64,000 bases of DNA from Clostridiaceae bacterium (GTDB lineage Bacteria > Bacillota > Clostridia > Lachnospirales > Lachnospiraceae): assembly GCA_910575795.1 (NCBI GenBank), contig CAJTGE010000007.1, forward strand, positions 124,226 to 188,225. Direction: 5' to 3'. Of the stretch, positions 15,597 to 24,627 are shown piece after piece. Made by a program: the position numbers and the translations under genes. Position 1 is the first letter of the stretch. The number at the start of each line of letters is the position of its first letter. Under the pieces are notes generated by a model. The model saw only the letters and a program-made list of their open reading frames with translations, was not told the origin of the DNA and ran no database searches.

Positions 15597-16607
15597 ATGG
15601 AGCATCTTAAAGTGCCAACGGGTTACGAGCCGGCGATTGATCTGAGGGAGACGCAGATCGCGATCAAAATCATCAAGGACTTTTTCCAGAGGGAGCTGGC
15701 AAAGCAGCTTCATCTGACGCGCGTTTCCGCGCCTCTGATCGTCCTTCCGGAGACGGGGCTGAATGATAATTTAAACGGCGTGGAGCGCCCGGTGAAGTTC
15801 GGTATCCGGGAGCAGGGGGACCGCGAGGCGGAGATCGTGCATTCCCTGGCCAAATGGAAGAGAAAGGCGTTAAAGGAGTACGGTTTTGCGCCCGGCGAGG
15901 GGCTTTATACAGATATGAGCGCGATCCGGCGGGATGAAGATACGGACAACATCCACTCCATCTATGTGGATCAGTGGGACTGGGAGAAGGTAATCAAAAG
16001 GGAAGAGAGAAACCGCGGTACGCTGGAGCTGATTGTGAAGGCGGTTTACAAGGCCCTGAAGGTGACCGAGGACTACATGGCGTACGAATATGAGTACATA
16101 GGGCGCTGCCTTCCGGATCACATTGAGTTTATCACCACGCAGGAGCTGGAGGACCGCTATCCGGACTGCGCGCCCAAGGAGAGGGAATACCGGATTGCAA
16201 AGCTTCACGGGGCGGTGTTCATCGAGCAGATCGGCGATACGCTTAAATCCGGGGAAAAGCACGACGGCCGCGCGCCGGACTATGACGACTGGAGCTTAAA
16301 CGGAGATATCATCGTCTATTACCCGGTGCTGGATATCGCGCTGGAGCTCTCGTCCATGGGGATCCGGGTGGATGAGGAGGCGCTGAAAAGCCAGCTTAAA
16401 AAGGCCGGCTGCGAGGAGAGGGCAGAGCTTCCGTTCCAGAAGGCGCTGTTAAACGGGGAGCTTCCCTGCACGGTGGGAGGCGGCATCGGGCAGTCGCGCA
16501 TCTGTATGTTTTTCCTGCGCAAGGCGCACATCGGCGAGGTGCAGGCTTCGATCTGGCCGGACGGGATCCGCGCGGAGGCGGAGGCGAACCATATCCATCT
16601 GCTGTAA
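15597..16607 (+). CDS. asnA: Aspartate-ammonia ligase (asparagine synthetase A)
   Basis: 336 residues, the family length. It makes asparagine from aspartate, ammonia and ATP. The class II aminoacyl-tRNA-synthetase-like fold is recognised by the N-terminus YEPAIDLRETQIAIK, VSAPLIVLPETGLNDNLNG, ERPVKFGI, LYTDMSAIRRDE, YVDQWDWEK and the C-terminal motif GGGIGQSRICMFFLRKAHIG. A GTG lies nine bases upstream in frame, but the ATG at 15597 begins exactly at the conserved MEHLKVPTGYEP, so it is preferred. It has its own promoter upstream. Confidence 0.96.
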   Translation: MEHLKVPTGYEPAIDLRETQIAIKIIKDFFQRELAKQLHLTRVSAPLIVLPETGLNDNLNGVERPVKFGIREQGDREAEIVHSLAKWKRKALKEYGFAPGEGLYTDMSAIRRDEDTDNIHSIYVDQWDWEKVIKREERNRGTLELIVKAVYKALKVTEDYMAYEYEYIGRCLPDHIEFITTQELEDRYPDCAPKEREYRIAKLHGAVFIEQIGDTLKSGEKHDGRAPDYDDWSLNGDIIVYYPVLDIALELSSMGIRVDEEALKSQLKKAGCEERAELPFQKALLNGELPCTVGGGIGQSRICMFFLRKAHIGEVQASIWPDGIRAEAEANHIHLL

Positions 16608-16621
16608 GGGAAAAGACGTAA

Positions 16622-16690
16622 CCGTTCGGGCTCATCTGAGCAGTTGCGAACGGCTGCCGAAAGACGGCGCCCCTGGGCCGAAAACAGGGG
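16622..16690 (+). promoter_or_regulatory. Three consecutive hairpins in the leader of the lipoamide dehydrogenase gene
   Basis: Within 70 bases there are three stems. CCGTTCG (16622-16628) pairs with CGAACGG (16647-16653) and encloses GCTCA-TC-TGAGC. GCCG (16656-16659) pairs with CGGC (16665-16668). CCCCTG (16670-16675) pairs with CAGGGG (16685-16690). No T-run follows, so they are not a simple terminator. The density of perfect stems just before a gene suggests a structured leader or asnA mRNA end; I do not recognise a known riboswitch. Confidence 0.45.
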
Positions 16691-16717
16691 ATATTGGGGA
16701 CAGGAAGGGGGAGAAGG

Positions 16718-18142
16718 ATGACGGATCAATACGATTTGATCATCATTGGCGCGGGGCCGGGCGGATATACGGCGGCGGCCCGCGCGGCGGGGTTTGGCAT
16801 GAAGACCGCGCTGATCGAGAAGGGGGAGCTGGGCGGCGCGTGCGTCAACACGGGCTGCATCCCGGCAAAGGCCATGCTGCAGGCAACTGCTGTATATAAG
16901 GACTTAAAGCAGGCGGCCCGGTTTGGGATTACGGTGGACCGGGTGGGCTTTGATTTAAAGAGGATGCAGGAATACAAGAATGCATCGGTAAAGGAATTCC
17001 GCTCCATGATCCGGGATCTGATTGATTCAAGCAAAGTGGATCTGATTCGGGGCGAGGCGAAGCTTCACAGGGAAAATGTGGTCGAGGTTTCCGGCGGGGA
17101 CGGGACGCGTTTCCTGAAAGGGACAAACGTGATTCTGGCCACGGGCGCGCAGCCGGTGATCCCGGATATCCCGGGCATCCATCTTCCGCAGGTGATGACG
17201 AGCCGGCAGCTTTTAAAAGCCGGCGAGTGGAACTTTGACCGGCTGGTCGTGATCGGCGGCGGCGTGATCGGCGTGGAGGTGGCGACGATTTTTGCCGCCC
17301 TCGGCTCAAAGGTGACGCTGTTAGAGCGCGCGCCAAGGCTCCTTGAAACCATGGATCCCATGATCTCCGACGAGCTGGAGGAGAGCCTGCGGCACAGGGA
17401 AATTGATGTCCGCTGCGGCGTGGAGGTGATGGCAATAAAGGAGCGGTCCGACGGCCGGGTGTCAGTGAATTTCCGCGAGCACGGAAGCTGGCTGGAGACG
17501 CTGGCTGACCGCGTCCTCGTGGCGGTCGGCAGGCGGCCGGACATGTCCGGGGTCCTGGCGGACGACTGCGGGGTGAAGCTTGAGAACGGAAGGCCGCTTG
17601 TAAAGGGCACATACCGCACCACGCAGGAAAATGTGTTTGCGATCGGGGATACGGTGTCTAAGATGCGCCTGGCCCATGTGGCGGCCGCCCACGCGGCTTA
17701 TGTGGTAGAGCGCCTGGCCGGAGCGGGGCACACGATGCAGCTCACGGTGGTGCCGAACGGGATGTATGTGGTGCTTCCCGTGGTACCCACGTGCATCTAT
17801 ACGGATCCTGAGATCGCGGCCGTGGGCTTCACTGAGGACGAGGCCCGCATTTACAATATGAAGGTAAAATGCGGCCACGCGGATATGAGTGTAAACGGAA
17901 AAGCGATCCTCACCAGAAAGCAGGAGGGCTTTATCCGCCTGATTTTTGAGGCGTATACGAATACGCTGGTGGGCGCGCAGATCATGTGCAACCGCGCGAC
18001 GGATATGATTGGGGAAATGGCGACGGCGATTGCCAACAGCCTGACCGCCGGCCAGCTCTCCATGGCCATGAGGGCCCATCCGACCTACAGCGAGGCCATA
18101 ACCAATGCGATTGAGGATGCTCTGAAAGGGGAGGTGGTGTAA
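16718..18142 (+). CDS. lpdA: Dihydrolipoamide dehydrogenase-type flavoprotein
   Basis: 474 residues. The FAD-binding motif GAGPGGYTAA is at residues 11-20, the redox-active disulfide at C42 and C47 (GGACVNTGC), the NAD-binding motif in VVIGGGVIGVEVA, the second FAD motif in NVFAIGDTV, and the C-terminal His-Glu catalytic pair in HPTYSEAI. It reoxidises dihydrolipoyl groups with NAD in 2-oxoacid dehydrogenases or the glycine cleavage system. No E1, E2 or gcv genes are in the window, so its partner complex is unknown. The ATG at 16718 has GGGGGAGAAGG just upstream. The aminopeptidase gene starts at the base after its stop, so the two are coupled. Confidence 0.9.
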   Translation: MTDQYDLIIIGAGPGGYTAAARAAGFGMKTALIEKGELGGACVNTGCIPAKAMLQATAVYKDLKQAARFGITVDRVGFDLKRMQEYKNASVKEFRSMIRDLIDSSKVDLIRGEAKLHRENVVEVSGGDGTRFLKGTNVILATGAQPVIPDIPGIHLPQVMTSRQLLKAGEWNFDRLVVIGGGVIGVEVATIFAALGSKVTLLERAPRLLETMDPMISDELEESLRHREIDVRCGVEVMAIKERSDGRVSVNFREHGSWLETLADRVLVAVGRRPDMSGVLADDCGVKLENGRPLVKGTYRTTQENVFAIGDTVSKMRLAHVAAAHAAYVVERLAGAGHTMQLTVVPNGMYVVLPVVPTCIYTDPEIAAVGFTEDEARIYNMKVKCGHADMSVNGKAILTRKQEGFIRLIFEAYTNTLVGAQIMCNRATDMIGEMATAIANSLTAGQLSMAMRAHPTYSEAITNAIEDALKGEVV

Positions 18143-19954
18143 ATGACGCGGGACAGGGAGGACGGCGGCGTTCCCGCCCGTCTGGCGGCGCTTCGGGAGA
18201 GGATGCGCGCCAGCGGGATGGACGCCTATCTTGTGCCGTCCGGAGATTTTCACGGTTCTGAAAATATGGGGGAATATTTTCAGTGCCGTGCGTACATAAC
18301 GGGTTTTACAGGCTCTGCGGGGACGGCGGCCATCCTGCCGGAGAGCGCCGGCCTCTGGACGGACGGGCGGTATTTCGTCCAGGCGGAGGCGCAGCTTTTG
18401 GGGAGCGGGATTTCCCTGTTTAAAATGGGGCAGGAGGGCGTGCCGGACTTAGAGGACTACCTGGCAGAGCAGCTTCCCGAGGGCGGCGTCCTCGGCCTCG
18501 ACGGCCGTATGGCAGACATGCTGACCGTGGAAAGGCTTGTGGAAAAGCTGGCGCCAAAGCGCATTTCCCTCTCGTTTCATGCCGATTTGGCGGGGGATAT
18601 CTGGACAGACCGCCCGCCGCTTTCACACAAGCCGCTGTGGATCGTGCCGGAGCGCCTGGCCGGAGAGGCGGCGGGGGAGAAGCTGGCGGCCTTAAAGGCG
18701 GCGATCCGGGAAAAAAACGCCACGGCGCATGTGCTGACAGCTTTGGACGAGATTGCGTGGCTTTTGAATCTCAGGGGAGGCGATATTGACTGTACGCCTC
18801 TGTTTCTCGCGTACTTGCTGATAACCGGGGAGCGTATGCGCCTGTTTGTACAGGAGGAGTCCTTAAGCGGCCCGGTCCGCGCGTATTTGGATAGGCTGGG
18901 CGTGGAGACAGCCGCATACGCCGGCTTTTATGAGGCGCTTTCCGAACTTTCCGGCGAGACAGTCCTCCTTGAAAAGGCGCGGGTCAACGCCCGGATCGGG
19001 GAGATCTTATGCGGCCGGAATACCATTTTAGACAGCGTAAATCCCGCGGCGCGCAGGAAGGCGGTTAAAAACCCGGTGGAAATGGAGCACATGAGAAAGG
19101 CCCATATCAGGGACGGCGTGGCGGTGACGCGTTTTCTGTACTGGCTAAAGCACGCCGTCGGCGCGCAGGAGATCGACGAATGCGCGGCGGCCGCGCGCCT
19201 TTCAGACTTCCGGGCGGAGCAGGAGGGGAGCCTTGGGCCGAGCTTTGAGACGATTTCTGCGTACGGCCCCAATGCGGCCATGTGCCATTACAGGGCGCAG
19301 GAGGGGAGCGGCCGCAGGCTGGAGCCAAAGGGCCTTTATCTGGTGGATTCCGGCGGCCATTACGAGGAAGGAACCACGGATATCACCCGCACCGTCGCCC
19401 TCGGCCCTCTCACAGAGGAGGAAAAGAAGTGCTTTACCTTAGTGGCGGCAGGCATGCTGCGCCTCCTGAATGTGAAGTTTTTATCAGGCTGCCGGGGCGT
19501 CAATCTTGATTTTGCCGCCAGGGAGCTGCTGTGGAGGAACGGGCTTGATTACAACCACGGCACCGGGCACGGCGTGGCCTTTTTGGGGCCGGTGCACGAG
19601 CGGCCGAACGGGATACGCTGGCGCATGACGCCCGGCCGGCCGGATACGGCGGTATTTGAGGAGGGCATGATCACCTCCAATGAACCGGGCCTGTACCTGG
19701 AAGGGCGCTTCGGCGTCCGCACAGAAAACATGATGCTCTGCGTAAAGGCGGAAAAGAATGAATACGGCCAGTTCCTGCGCTTTGAAAATCTGACCTGGGC
19801 CCCGATTGATCTCGACGCGATCGATGCGCGGTGGCTTGAAGAGCGGGACAGGAGGCTCTTAAACGAGTACCACCAAAAGGTTTTTGAGCATATCAGCCCC
19901 TGGCTGCCGGAGGAAGAGGCCGCGTGGCTTAAGGAGGTTACGAGGGAGATTTAG
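18143..19954 (+). CDS. Xaa-Pro aminopeptidase (M24B)
   Basis: 603 residues, the long form with two creatinase-like N-terminal domains and a C-terminal pita-bread metallopeptidase domain, as in eukaryotic XPNPEP-type enzymes. Metal ligands are visible as the two Asp in LVDSGGHYEEGTTDITRT, His in NHGTGHGVA, Glu in TSNEPGLY and Glu in VRTENMML. It removes N-terminal residues preceding proline, in the cytoplasm (no signal peptide). The start codon directly abuts the preceding stop (TAAATG), with GGAGG in the end of the upstream gene as ribosome site. Confidence 0.94.
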   Translation: MTRDREDGGVPARLAALRERMRASGMDAYLVPSGDFHGSENMGEYFQCRAYITGFTGSAGTAAILPESAGLWTDGRYFVQAEAQLLGSGISLFKMGQEGVPDLEDYLAEQLPEGGVLGLDGRMADMLTVERLVEKLAPKRISLSFHADLAGDIWTDRPPLSHKPLWIVPERLAGEAAGEKLAALKAAIREKNATAHVLTALDEIAWLLNLRGGDIDCTPLFLAYLLITGERMRLFVQEESLSGPVRAYLDRLGVETAAYAGFYEALSELSGETVLLEKARVNARIGEILCGRNTILDSVNPAARRKAVKNPVEMEHMRKAHIRDGVAVTRFLYWLKHAVGAQEIDECAAAARLSDFRAEQEGSLGPSFETISAYGPNAAMCHYRAQEGSGRRLEPKGLYLVDSGGHYEEGTTDITRTVALGPLTEEEKKCFTLVAAGMLRLLNVKFLSGCRGVNLDFAARELLWRNGLDYNHGTGHGVAFLGPVHERPNGIRWRMTPGRPDTAVFEEGMITSNEPGLYLEGRFGVRTENMMLCVKAEKNEYGQFLRFENLTWAPIDLDAIDARWLEERDRRLLNEYHQKVFEHISPWLPEEEAAWLKEVTREI

Positions 19955-20154
19955 GCAGGACGGCGGATGGGCGGGTTATGATGGGCCATTTTTAAGACCG
20001 ATCCGATGGATCGATGATTTTGGGCCATTCCCGGGATGAGCCGGATACGCCGGTTCTTTGGATCCGGTTTCTGAAACGGCTGCCGTTAAAGAAAGATTCC
20101 CGGGACTGGCATAACAGACGGCGCTGCTCTATATGATAAAGTAACCATCGGATT

Positions 20155-21468
20155 ATGAGAGGTTACCAGAGGATGCCTGATTTAAAGACGCACAGGCGCG
20201 GGCCGGGGAAGGTCCATATCTGTGAAGCGGCGGCCGCAGAGCGCGGATTCCTGCAGATTAATGTGGTCAATATTGAAAATAACTTCCCGATTTCGGGCGC
20301 AAAGGTGGCGATCACATATGAGAGCGATGAAAAGCCGGAGGAGATCGTCACGACGAACCAGTCAGGGCAGACGGATGTCCTGACCGTTTCAGCCCCGCCG
20401 GCGGCGCTCAGCCTTGAAAAGGAAAATGAGACGCGGCCGTATTCGGAGTACCGCGTAAATGTGACCGCGCCGGGCTTTGAACCCGTGAATGTGGACGGGA
20501 CAGAGGTTCTGGCCGGCGTTACGGCCATCCAGCCGATCCGGATGATTCCCCTTTCAGAGGCGCAGGGGGCAGAGGACTCGATCTATATTCCGGATCACAC
20601 GCTGTATGGCTCTTACCCGCCCAAGATTGCGGAGGATGAGATCAAACCTGTCACAGAGAGCGGGGAGATTGTGCTGAGCCGCGTGGTGGTCCCGCAGACG
20701 ATCGTGGTCCACGACGGCGCGCCTTCTGACGCCTCGGCAAAGAACTATTACGTCCCCTACCGCGATTACATTAAAAATGTGGCCTCCAGCGAGATCTACG
20801 CCACCTGGCCCCAGGCCACGATCGTGGCGAACGTGCTGGCTATTATGTCCTTTACCTTAAACCGCGTTTACACGGAGTGGTACCGCAACCAGGGCTATGA
20901 TTTTACAATCACGTCCTCCACGGCGTATGATCACAAATGGATCTACGGCCGCGATATTTTTAACACGATTTCCAATGTGGTGGACGACATTTTCGACAGC
21001 TATTTATCAAGGCCCGGCGTCAGGCAGCCGATCCTCACCCAATACTGCGACGGCCGGATGGTGAGCTGCCCGGGCTGGATGACGCAGTGGGGCTCGTGCT
21101 CGCTCGGCGAGCAGGGCTACAGCCCGATTGAGATCATCCGGGAATTTTACGGAAACAACATGTATATCAATACCGCGGAAATGATATCCGGGATTCCGGC
21201 CTCATTCCCGGGGACCAACTTAACGATCGGCGCGAGCGGGAGCAAGGTGCGCCAGCTCCAGGAACAGCTTAACGCCATTGCCACTGTGTACACGGCGCTT
21301 CCGCAGATTGCGGCGGACGGAATTTACGGGCCGGCCACAGCGCGGGCGGTGCGGATGTTCCAGTCTGTCTTCGGGCTTCCCGAGACAGGAGTGGTTGACT
21401 TTGCCACCTGGTACCGGATTTCCCATATCTATGTGGGCATCACGCGGATTGCAGAGCTGAATGGCTGA
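20155..21468 (+). CDS. SpoIID-like protein with C-terminal peptidoglycan-binding domain
   Basis: 437 residues. Residues ~35-140 look like a carboxypeptidase-regulatory beta-sandwich (FLQINVVNIENNFPISGAKV, FEPVNVDGTEVLAG). The middle resembles the SpoIID fold (PQATIVANVLAIMSFTLNRV, SSTAYDHKWIYGRDIFNTIS, TQYCDGRMVSCPGWMTQWGS). The end is a PG_binding_1 domain (GASGSKVRQLQEQLNAI, DGIYGPATARAVRMFQ). SpoIID is a lytic transglycosylase needed for engulfment; related proteins act on cortex or wall peptidoglycan. No signal peptide is seen. The start is uncertain: neither the ATG at 20155 nor the one at 20173 has a good ribosome site. A role in sporulation or germination is inferred from the domains. 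Confidence 0.75.
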   Translation: MRGYQRMPDLKTHRRGPGKVHICEAAAAERGFLQINVVNIENNFPISGAKVAITYESDEKPEEIVTTNQSGQTDVLTVSAPPAALSLEKENETRPYSEYRVNVTAPGFEPVNVDGTEVLAGVTAIQPIRMIPLSEAQGAEDSIYIPDHTLYGSYPPKIAEDEIKPVTESGEIVLSRVVVPQTIVVHDGAPSDASAKNYYVPYRDYIKNVASSEIYATWPQATIVANVLAIMSFTLNRVYTEWYRNQGYDFTITSSTAYDHKWIYGRDIFNTISNVVDDIFDSYLSRPGVRQPILTQYCDGRMVSCPGWMTQWGSCSLGEQGYSPIEIIREFYGNNMYINTAEMISGIPASFPGTNLTIGASGSKVRQLQEQLNAIATVYTALPQIAADGIYGPATARAVRMFQSVFGLPETGVVDFATWYRISHIYVGITRIAELNG

Positions 21469-21510
21469 ACGGTATAACTTATAACAAAGGAAAAGCGAGG
21501 AACGGTTTCG

Positions 21511-22929
21511 ATGAAGAGCCAGGTTTCCTCTGGGGATGCGAAGGCGGCAAGGAGGCGCGCCGCCGCCATCACAGAGGGCGTGATATGGAAGCAGCTTCTG
21601 CTGTTTTTCTTTCCCATTCTGTTTGGGACGTTTTTTCAGCAGCTTTATAATACGGCGGACGCCGTGATTGTAGGCCGTTACGTGGGCAAGGAGGCCCTGG
21701 CGGCCGTGGGGGGAAGCACCGCGATGATCATCAACCTGATGGTGGGTTTTTTCGTGGGGCTTTCCTCCGGCGCTACTGTGATCATCTCCCAGTTTTTCGG
21801 GGCTCAGAACGAAAAAAGAGTCAGCGAGGCCGTGCATACGGCCATGGCCTTTTCCCTTGTCTGCGGCCTGGTTATGACCGCGGGCGGGGTGCTCTTTGCA
21901 CGCCCGATCCTGACCGCCATGGGAAATCCGGAAGATATCATGGAAGACTCCATGGCGTATATGCAGATATACTTTTTTGGCGTTATCACAAACCTCATTT
22001 ACAACATGGGCTCCGGAATCCTCCGGGCGATCGGGGATTCCAGGCGGCCGCTCTACTACCTGATTGCGAGCTGCTTCACAAACATCATGCTCGATCTCGC
22101 CTTTGTGGTAGTCCTTAACATGGGCGTGCGCGGAGCGGCCCTGGCCACGGTCGGCTCGCAGATCGTAAGCGCTGTCCTGGTGAGCGCGGCGCTCATGAGG
22201 GCGGACAAGTCCTACAAGCTGATTTTAAGGAACATGCGGCTTAACCCCTTTATGGTAAAGCGTATCGTCCAGATCGGCTTCCCGGCCGGGCTGCAGTCCG
22301 TGATGTACTCAGTTTCCAATATCATCATCCAGAGAAGCGTCAACGCGCTGGGTACGGATACGATCGCCGCGTGGAGCGCGTACAGCAAGATTGACAGCGT
22401 GTACTGGATGGTTTTAAGCGCGCTGGGCATTTCCATCACCACCTTTGTGGGCCAGAACTACGGCGCGGGCAGAATGGACCGCGTCCGGCGCGGCGTGCTG
22501 GAGTGCCTAGGGCTGTCGGCTTTGATAACCATTGGCTTAAGCGCCGTCCTCTATACATGGGGAGGCGGGATCTACCGGCTGTTTACAAACGATGCGGCAG
22601 TGCTCGCAAGGGGAATGGAGATCCTGCATTTCCTGGCGCCGGCATTCATCCTCTATGTCTGTATCGAGATTTATTCCGGCGCGCTGCGCGGCGTGGGGGA
22701 CTGCTGGATTCCCATGATTATAACCGCCATGGGCGTGTGCGTGCTGCGGATTCTGTGGGTAGTGGCAGTAGTGCCGTTCCGGCCGGCGATGTCAACGATC
22801 ATCATCAGCTACCCCATGTCGTGGGCGACGACGACGGCGCTGTTTAATGTGTATTATTTCTGGTTCAGTTCGCTGAAGCGGTTTTCGGTGAGGCTGCCGT
22901 GGAAGCGGAAGAGGAGGAGACGGGGGTAG
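21511..22929 (+). CDS. MATE-family efflux transporter
   Basis: 472 residues with about 12 predicted membrane helices. Family marks include the first-helix segment LLLFFFPILFGTFFQQLYNTADAVIVGRYVG and the repeat-unit counterpart near residue 240 (IGFPAGLQSVMYSVSNIIIQ). MATE proteins export cationic drugs and metabolites in exchange for Na+ or H+. The C-terminus is very basic (KRKRRRRG). The gene starts 42 bases after the SpoIID-like gene on the same strand. The substrate cannot be told. Confidence 0.93.
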   Translation: MKSQVSSGDAKAARRRAAAITEGVIWKQLLLFFFPILFGTFFQQLYNTADAVIVGRYVGKEALAAVGGSTAMIINLMVGFFVGLSSGATVIISQFFGAQNEKRVSEAVHTAMAFSLVCGLVMTAGGVLFARPILTAMGNPEDIMEDSMAYMQIYFFGVITNLIYNMGSGILRAIGDSRRPLYYLIASCFTNIMLDLAFVVVLNMGVRGAALATVGSQIVSAVLVSAALMRADKSYKLILRNMRLNPFMVKRIVQIGFPAGLQSVMYSVSNIIIQRSVNALGTDTIAAWSAYSKIDSVYWMVLSALGISITTFVGQNYGAGRMDRVRRGVLECLGLSALITIGLSAVLYTWGGGIYRLFTNDAAVLARGMEILHFLAPAFILYVCIEIYSGALRGVGDCWIPMIITAMGVCVLRILWVVAVVPFRPAMSTIIISYPMSWATTTALFNVYYFWFSSLKRFSVRLPWKRKRRRRG

Positions 22930-23089
22930 GGAACAGCCTCACAAATAAAAGATTCAGCGAAAAGGATAGACATTTCCCGGCGATTGTGGTAATCTATTTA
23001 TTGAAGTCATAACATAGTGTTACCGCTCAGCCTCAGGGCTGGGCTGCAGCAATATTGCACATAATCTGAAGAAAGAGAGGTTGATTGGT

Positions 23090-23800
23090 ATGGATTATGA
23101 GCCGATGAATCAGTCCTATGGGGCTGGGGCGTATGGGCAGCAGACGCTGGGTTCCTATGTTGCCAAGACGTATCTGTGGATGTTTGCAGGACTTATGCTG
23201 ACCTTTGGGATCGCGATGGGCGGCTATGCGACGGGAGCTGTTTTTTATGTATTTGAGATTCCCTATATGCTCTTTATCCTGACAGGGCTGGAGCTTTTGA
23301 CGGTGATTGTTATGTCCGCCAGGGCAAACAAGATCTCCGTGGGCGCGGCCAGAGGCATGTTCCTGTTCTATTCCGCGCTGAACGGCGTGGTGTTTTCCGC
23401 GTATTTCCTGATTTTCGGAGTTGTGGGCATGGTGCTGGTATTTGCCGCTACGTCTGTATTCTTCGGAGTGATGGCAGCCGTCAGCATGATCTTTAAGCTG
23501 GATATCAGCGGCATCCGTCCTGTTTTAATCGGCGGCCTGTTCCTCCTGATTATCTTTGGCCTTGTTTCCATGTTCATGGATCTGAGCGGCCTGGAGACAG
23601 CTTTCTGCTATCTGGGAATCGTCGTTTTCCTGGGCTTCACGGCGTACGATACATCCAAGATCCGCGAAAACTACATGACCTTTTCCGGAAATCCGGAGCT
23701 TCTCGAAAAAGCCGCGGTTTTCTCCGCGCTGGAGCTGTATCTGGATTTCATCAATCTGTTCCTTTACATCCTGCGCCTTCTGAACAGGAGCCGTAACTGA
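23090..23800 (+). CDS. Bax inhibitor-1 / YccA-family membrane protein
   Basis: 236 residues with a short Tyr/Gln/Gly-rich N-terminus (MDYEPMNQSYGAGAYGQQTL) and seven hydrophobic helices, ending in the family pattern GFTAYDTSKI then ALELYLDFINLFLYILRLL. In eukaryotes the family modulates Ca2+ leak; bacterial YccA binds the FtsH protease. The ATG at 23090 follows GAGAGG by nine bases; an in-frame TTG upstream is less likely. A good terminator follows about 75 bases downstream. Confidence 0.93.
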   Translation: MDYEPMNQSYGAGAYGQQTLGSYVAKTYLWMFAGLMLTFGIAMGGYATGAVFYVFEIPYMLFILTGLELLTVIVMSARANKISVGAARGMFLFYSALNGVVFSAYFLIFGVVGMVLVFAATSVFFGVMAAVSMIFKLDISGIRPVLIGGLFLLIIFGLVSMFMDLSGLETAFCYLGIVVFLGFTAYDTSKIRENYMTFSGNPELLEKAAVFSALELYLDFINLFLYILRLLNRSRN

Positions 23801-23874
23801 TAAACCTCGAACAAGGAACAGCGTTTCACAGCGTGGCAGGGAGGTCTGCTGTGCAAAGTATATAGAAAAATGAC

Positions 23875-23915
23875 AGGCAGCGTAATATACGGGATATATT
23901 ACGCTGCCTTTTTCG
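23875..23915 (+). terminator. Terminator after the Bax-inhibitor-1 gene
   Basis: AGGCAGCGTAATATA and TATATTACGCTGCCTT pair perfectly around five bases and run into five T. Confidence 0.9.
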
Positions 23916-23997
23916 GATTTCTTTAATATATCAGACATAACCAGTTCTCTCTTAACTGGTGTGCTGACACCTTCATTTTAAGACAGATAACTTGCCT

Positions 23998-24078
23998 GAA
24001 TTTCCATCTGCTGCGTTGGCTTCAATCGACGATGCCTTCGGCATCGCCTCATTCCTCCGCCGTGCAGGCTGAAAATTC
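23998..24078. repeat. Dispersed hairpin repeat with nested palindrome
   Basis: Outer arms GAATTTCCATCTGC (23998-24011) and GCAGGCTGAAAATTC (24064-24078) are imperfect inverted copies. The centre holds GATGCC-TTC-GGCATC (24031-24045). No gene is supported in 23916-24205. Confidence 0.6.
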
Positions 24079-24205
24079 ATTCTGCGTTATTTGTCAGATG
24101 GGATCCATCAGGGCTCCATTTCTGTCTTTACGAGTGGAAAACTATGCGCCAGTGGTATCATAGACGAAAAGCCGTACCAGTTGCCGGGAGGGGAAAGGGA
24201 GCCGC

Positions 24206-24259
24206 TGCCCATTTTGTGTGCATCATGTTGCTGTGAACGGCGCAGCCGTGAACAGTAAC
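24206..24259. repeat. Dispersed palindromic repeat, family A, partial copy
   Basis: Contains TGCCCATTTTGTGTGCATCA and, at the end, CCGTGAACAGTAAC, matching the right half of the full copy at 15402-15450 with a short insertion between the two GAACGG/CCGTGAAC blocks. Confidence 0.8.
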
Positions 24260-24293
24260 ACTATGAATAATAGTGGAGATATTAAGTACGATA

Positions 24294-24333
24294 ATACAAT
24301 TGAAAATATAATACGGTTGTTGTACAATTGTAT
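24294..24333 (+). promoter_or_regulatory. Promoter/operator of the RelB-PIN toxin-antitoxin pair
   Basis: TTGAAA (24300-24305), 17-base spacer, TACAAT (24323-24328). ATACAATTG at 24294-24302 and CAATTGTAT at 24325-24333 are perfect inverted repeats that overlap the -35 and -10 boxes, the usual layout for autorepression by the antitoxin. Confidence 0.75.
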
Positions 24334-24355
24334 TACAAAAAAGGAGGCGTTTGTT

Positions 24356-24625
24356 ATGTCTAAAGAGGCAACCCTGCAAGTAAGAATGGATTCAGAGTTA
24401 AAGGAACAGGTTGAATTATTGTATAAACAACTGGGGACATCTTTTGCAGAAGCGGTAAGAATATTTGCAAGGCAAAGTGTGGAGGATCAAGGAATGCCTT
24501 TTTCCATGCATTTATCAGCAGCCGGGCGGAAAAGAACATTGGGGATTGCAAATGGAAAATATAAGATTCCGGATAATATTGATGAGAATAATGATGAGAT
24601 AGCAGAAATGTTTGGGGTGAAATAG
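24356..24625 (+). CDS. RelB/DinJ-type antitoxin
   Basis: 89 residues. The N-terminal ribbon-helix-helix motif (ATLQVRMDSELKEQVELLYK, then LGTSFAEAVRIFARQSVEDQ) with the following PFSMHL is the DinJ/RelB pattern. The ATG at 24356 follows AAGGAGG. The C-terminal part (GIANGKYKIPDNIDENNDEI) would wrap the toxin. The toxin gene follows after two bases. DinJ-type antitoxins usually pair with RelE/YafQ mRNA interferases, whereas here the partner is a PIN nuclease. The locus is AT-rich relative to its neighbours and preceded by a repeat, consistent with horizontal arrival. Confidence 0.88.
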   Translation: MSKEATLQVRMDSELKEQVELLYKQLGTSFAEAVRIFARQSVEDQGMPFSMHLSAAGRKRTLGIANGKYKIPDNIDENNDEIAEMFGVK

Positions 24626-24627
24626 AC

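Noticed and set aside
17462..18253. 263-codon minus-strand frame
   Set aside because: Shadow of the lipoamide dehydrogenase and aminopeptidase genes, which have full catalytic motifs.
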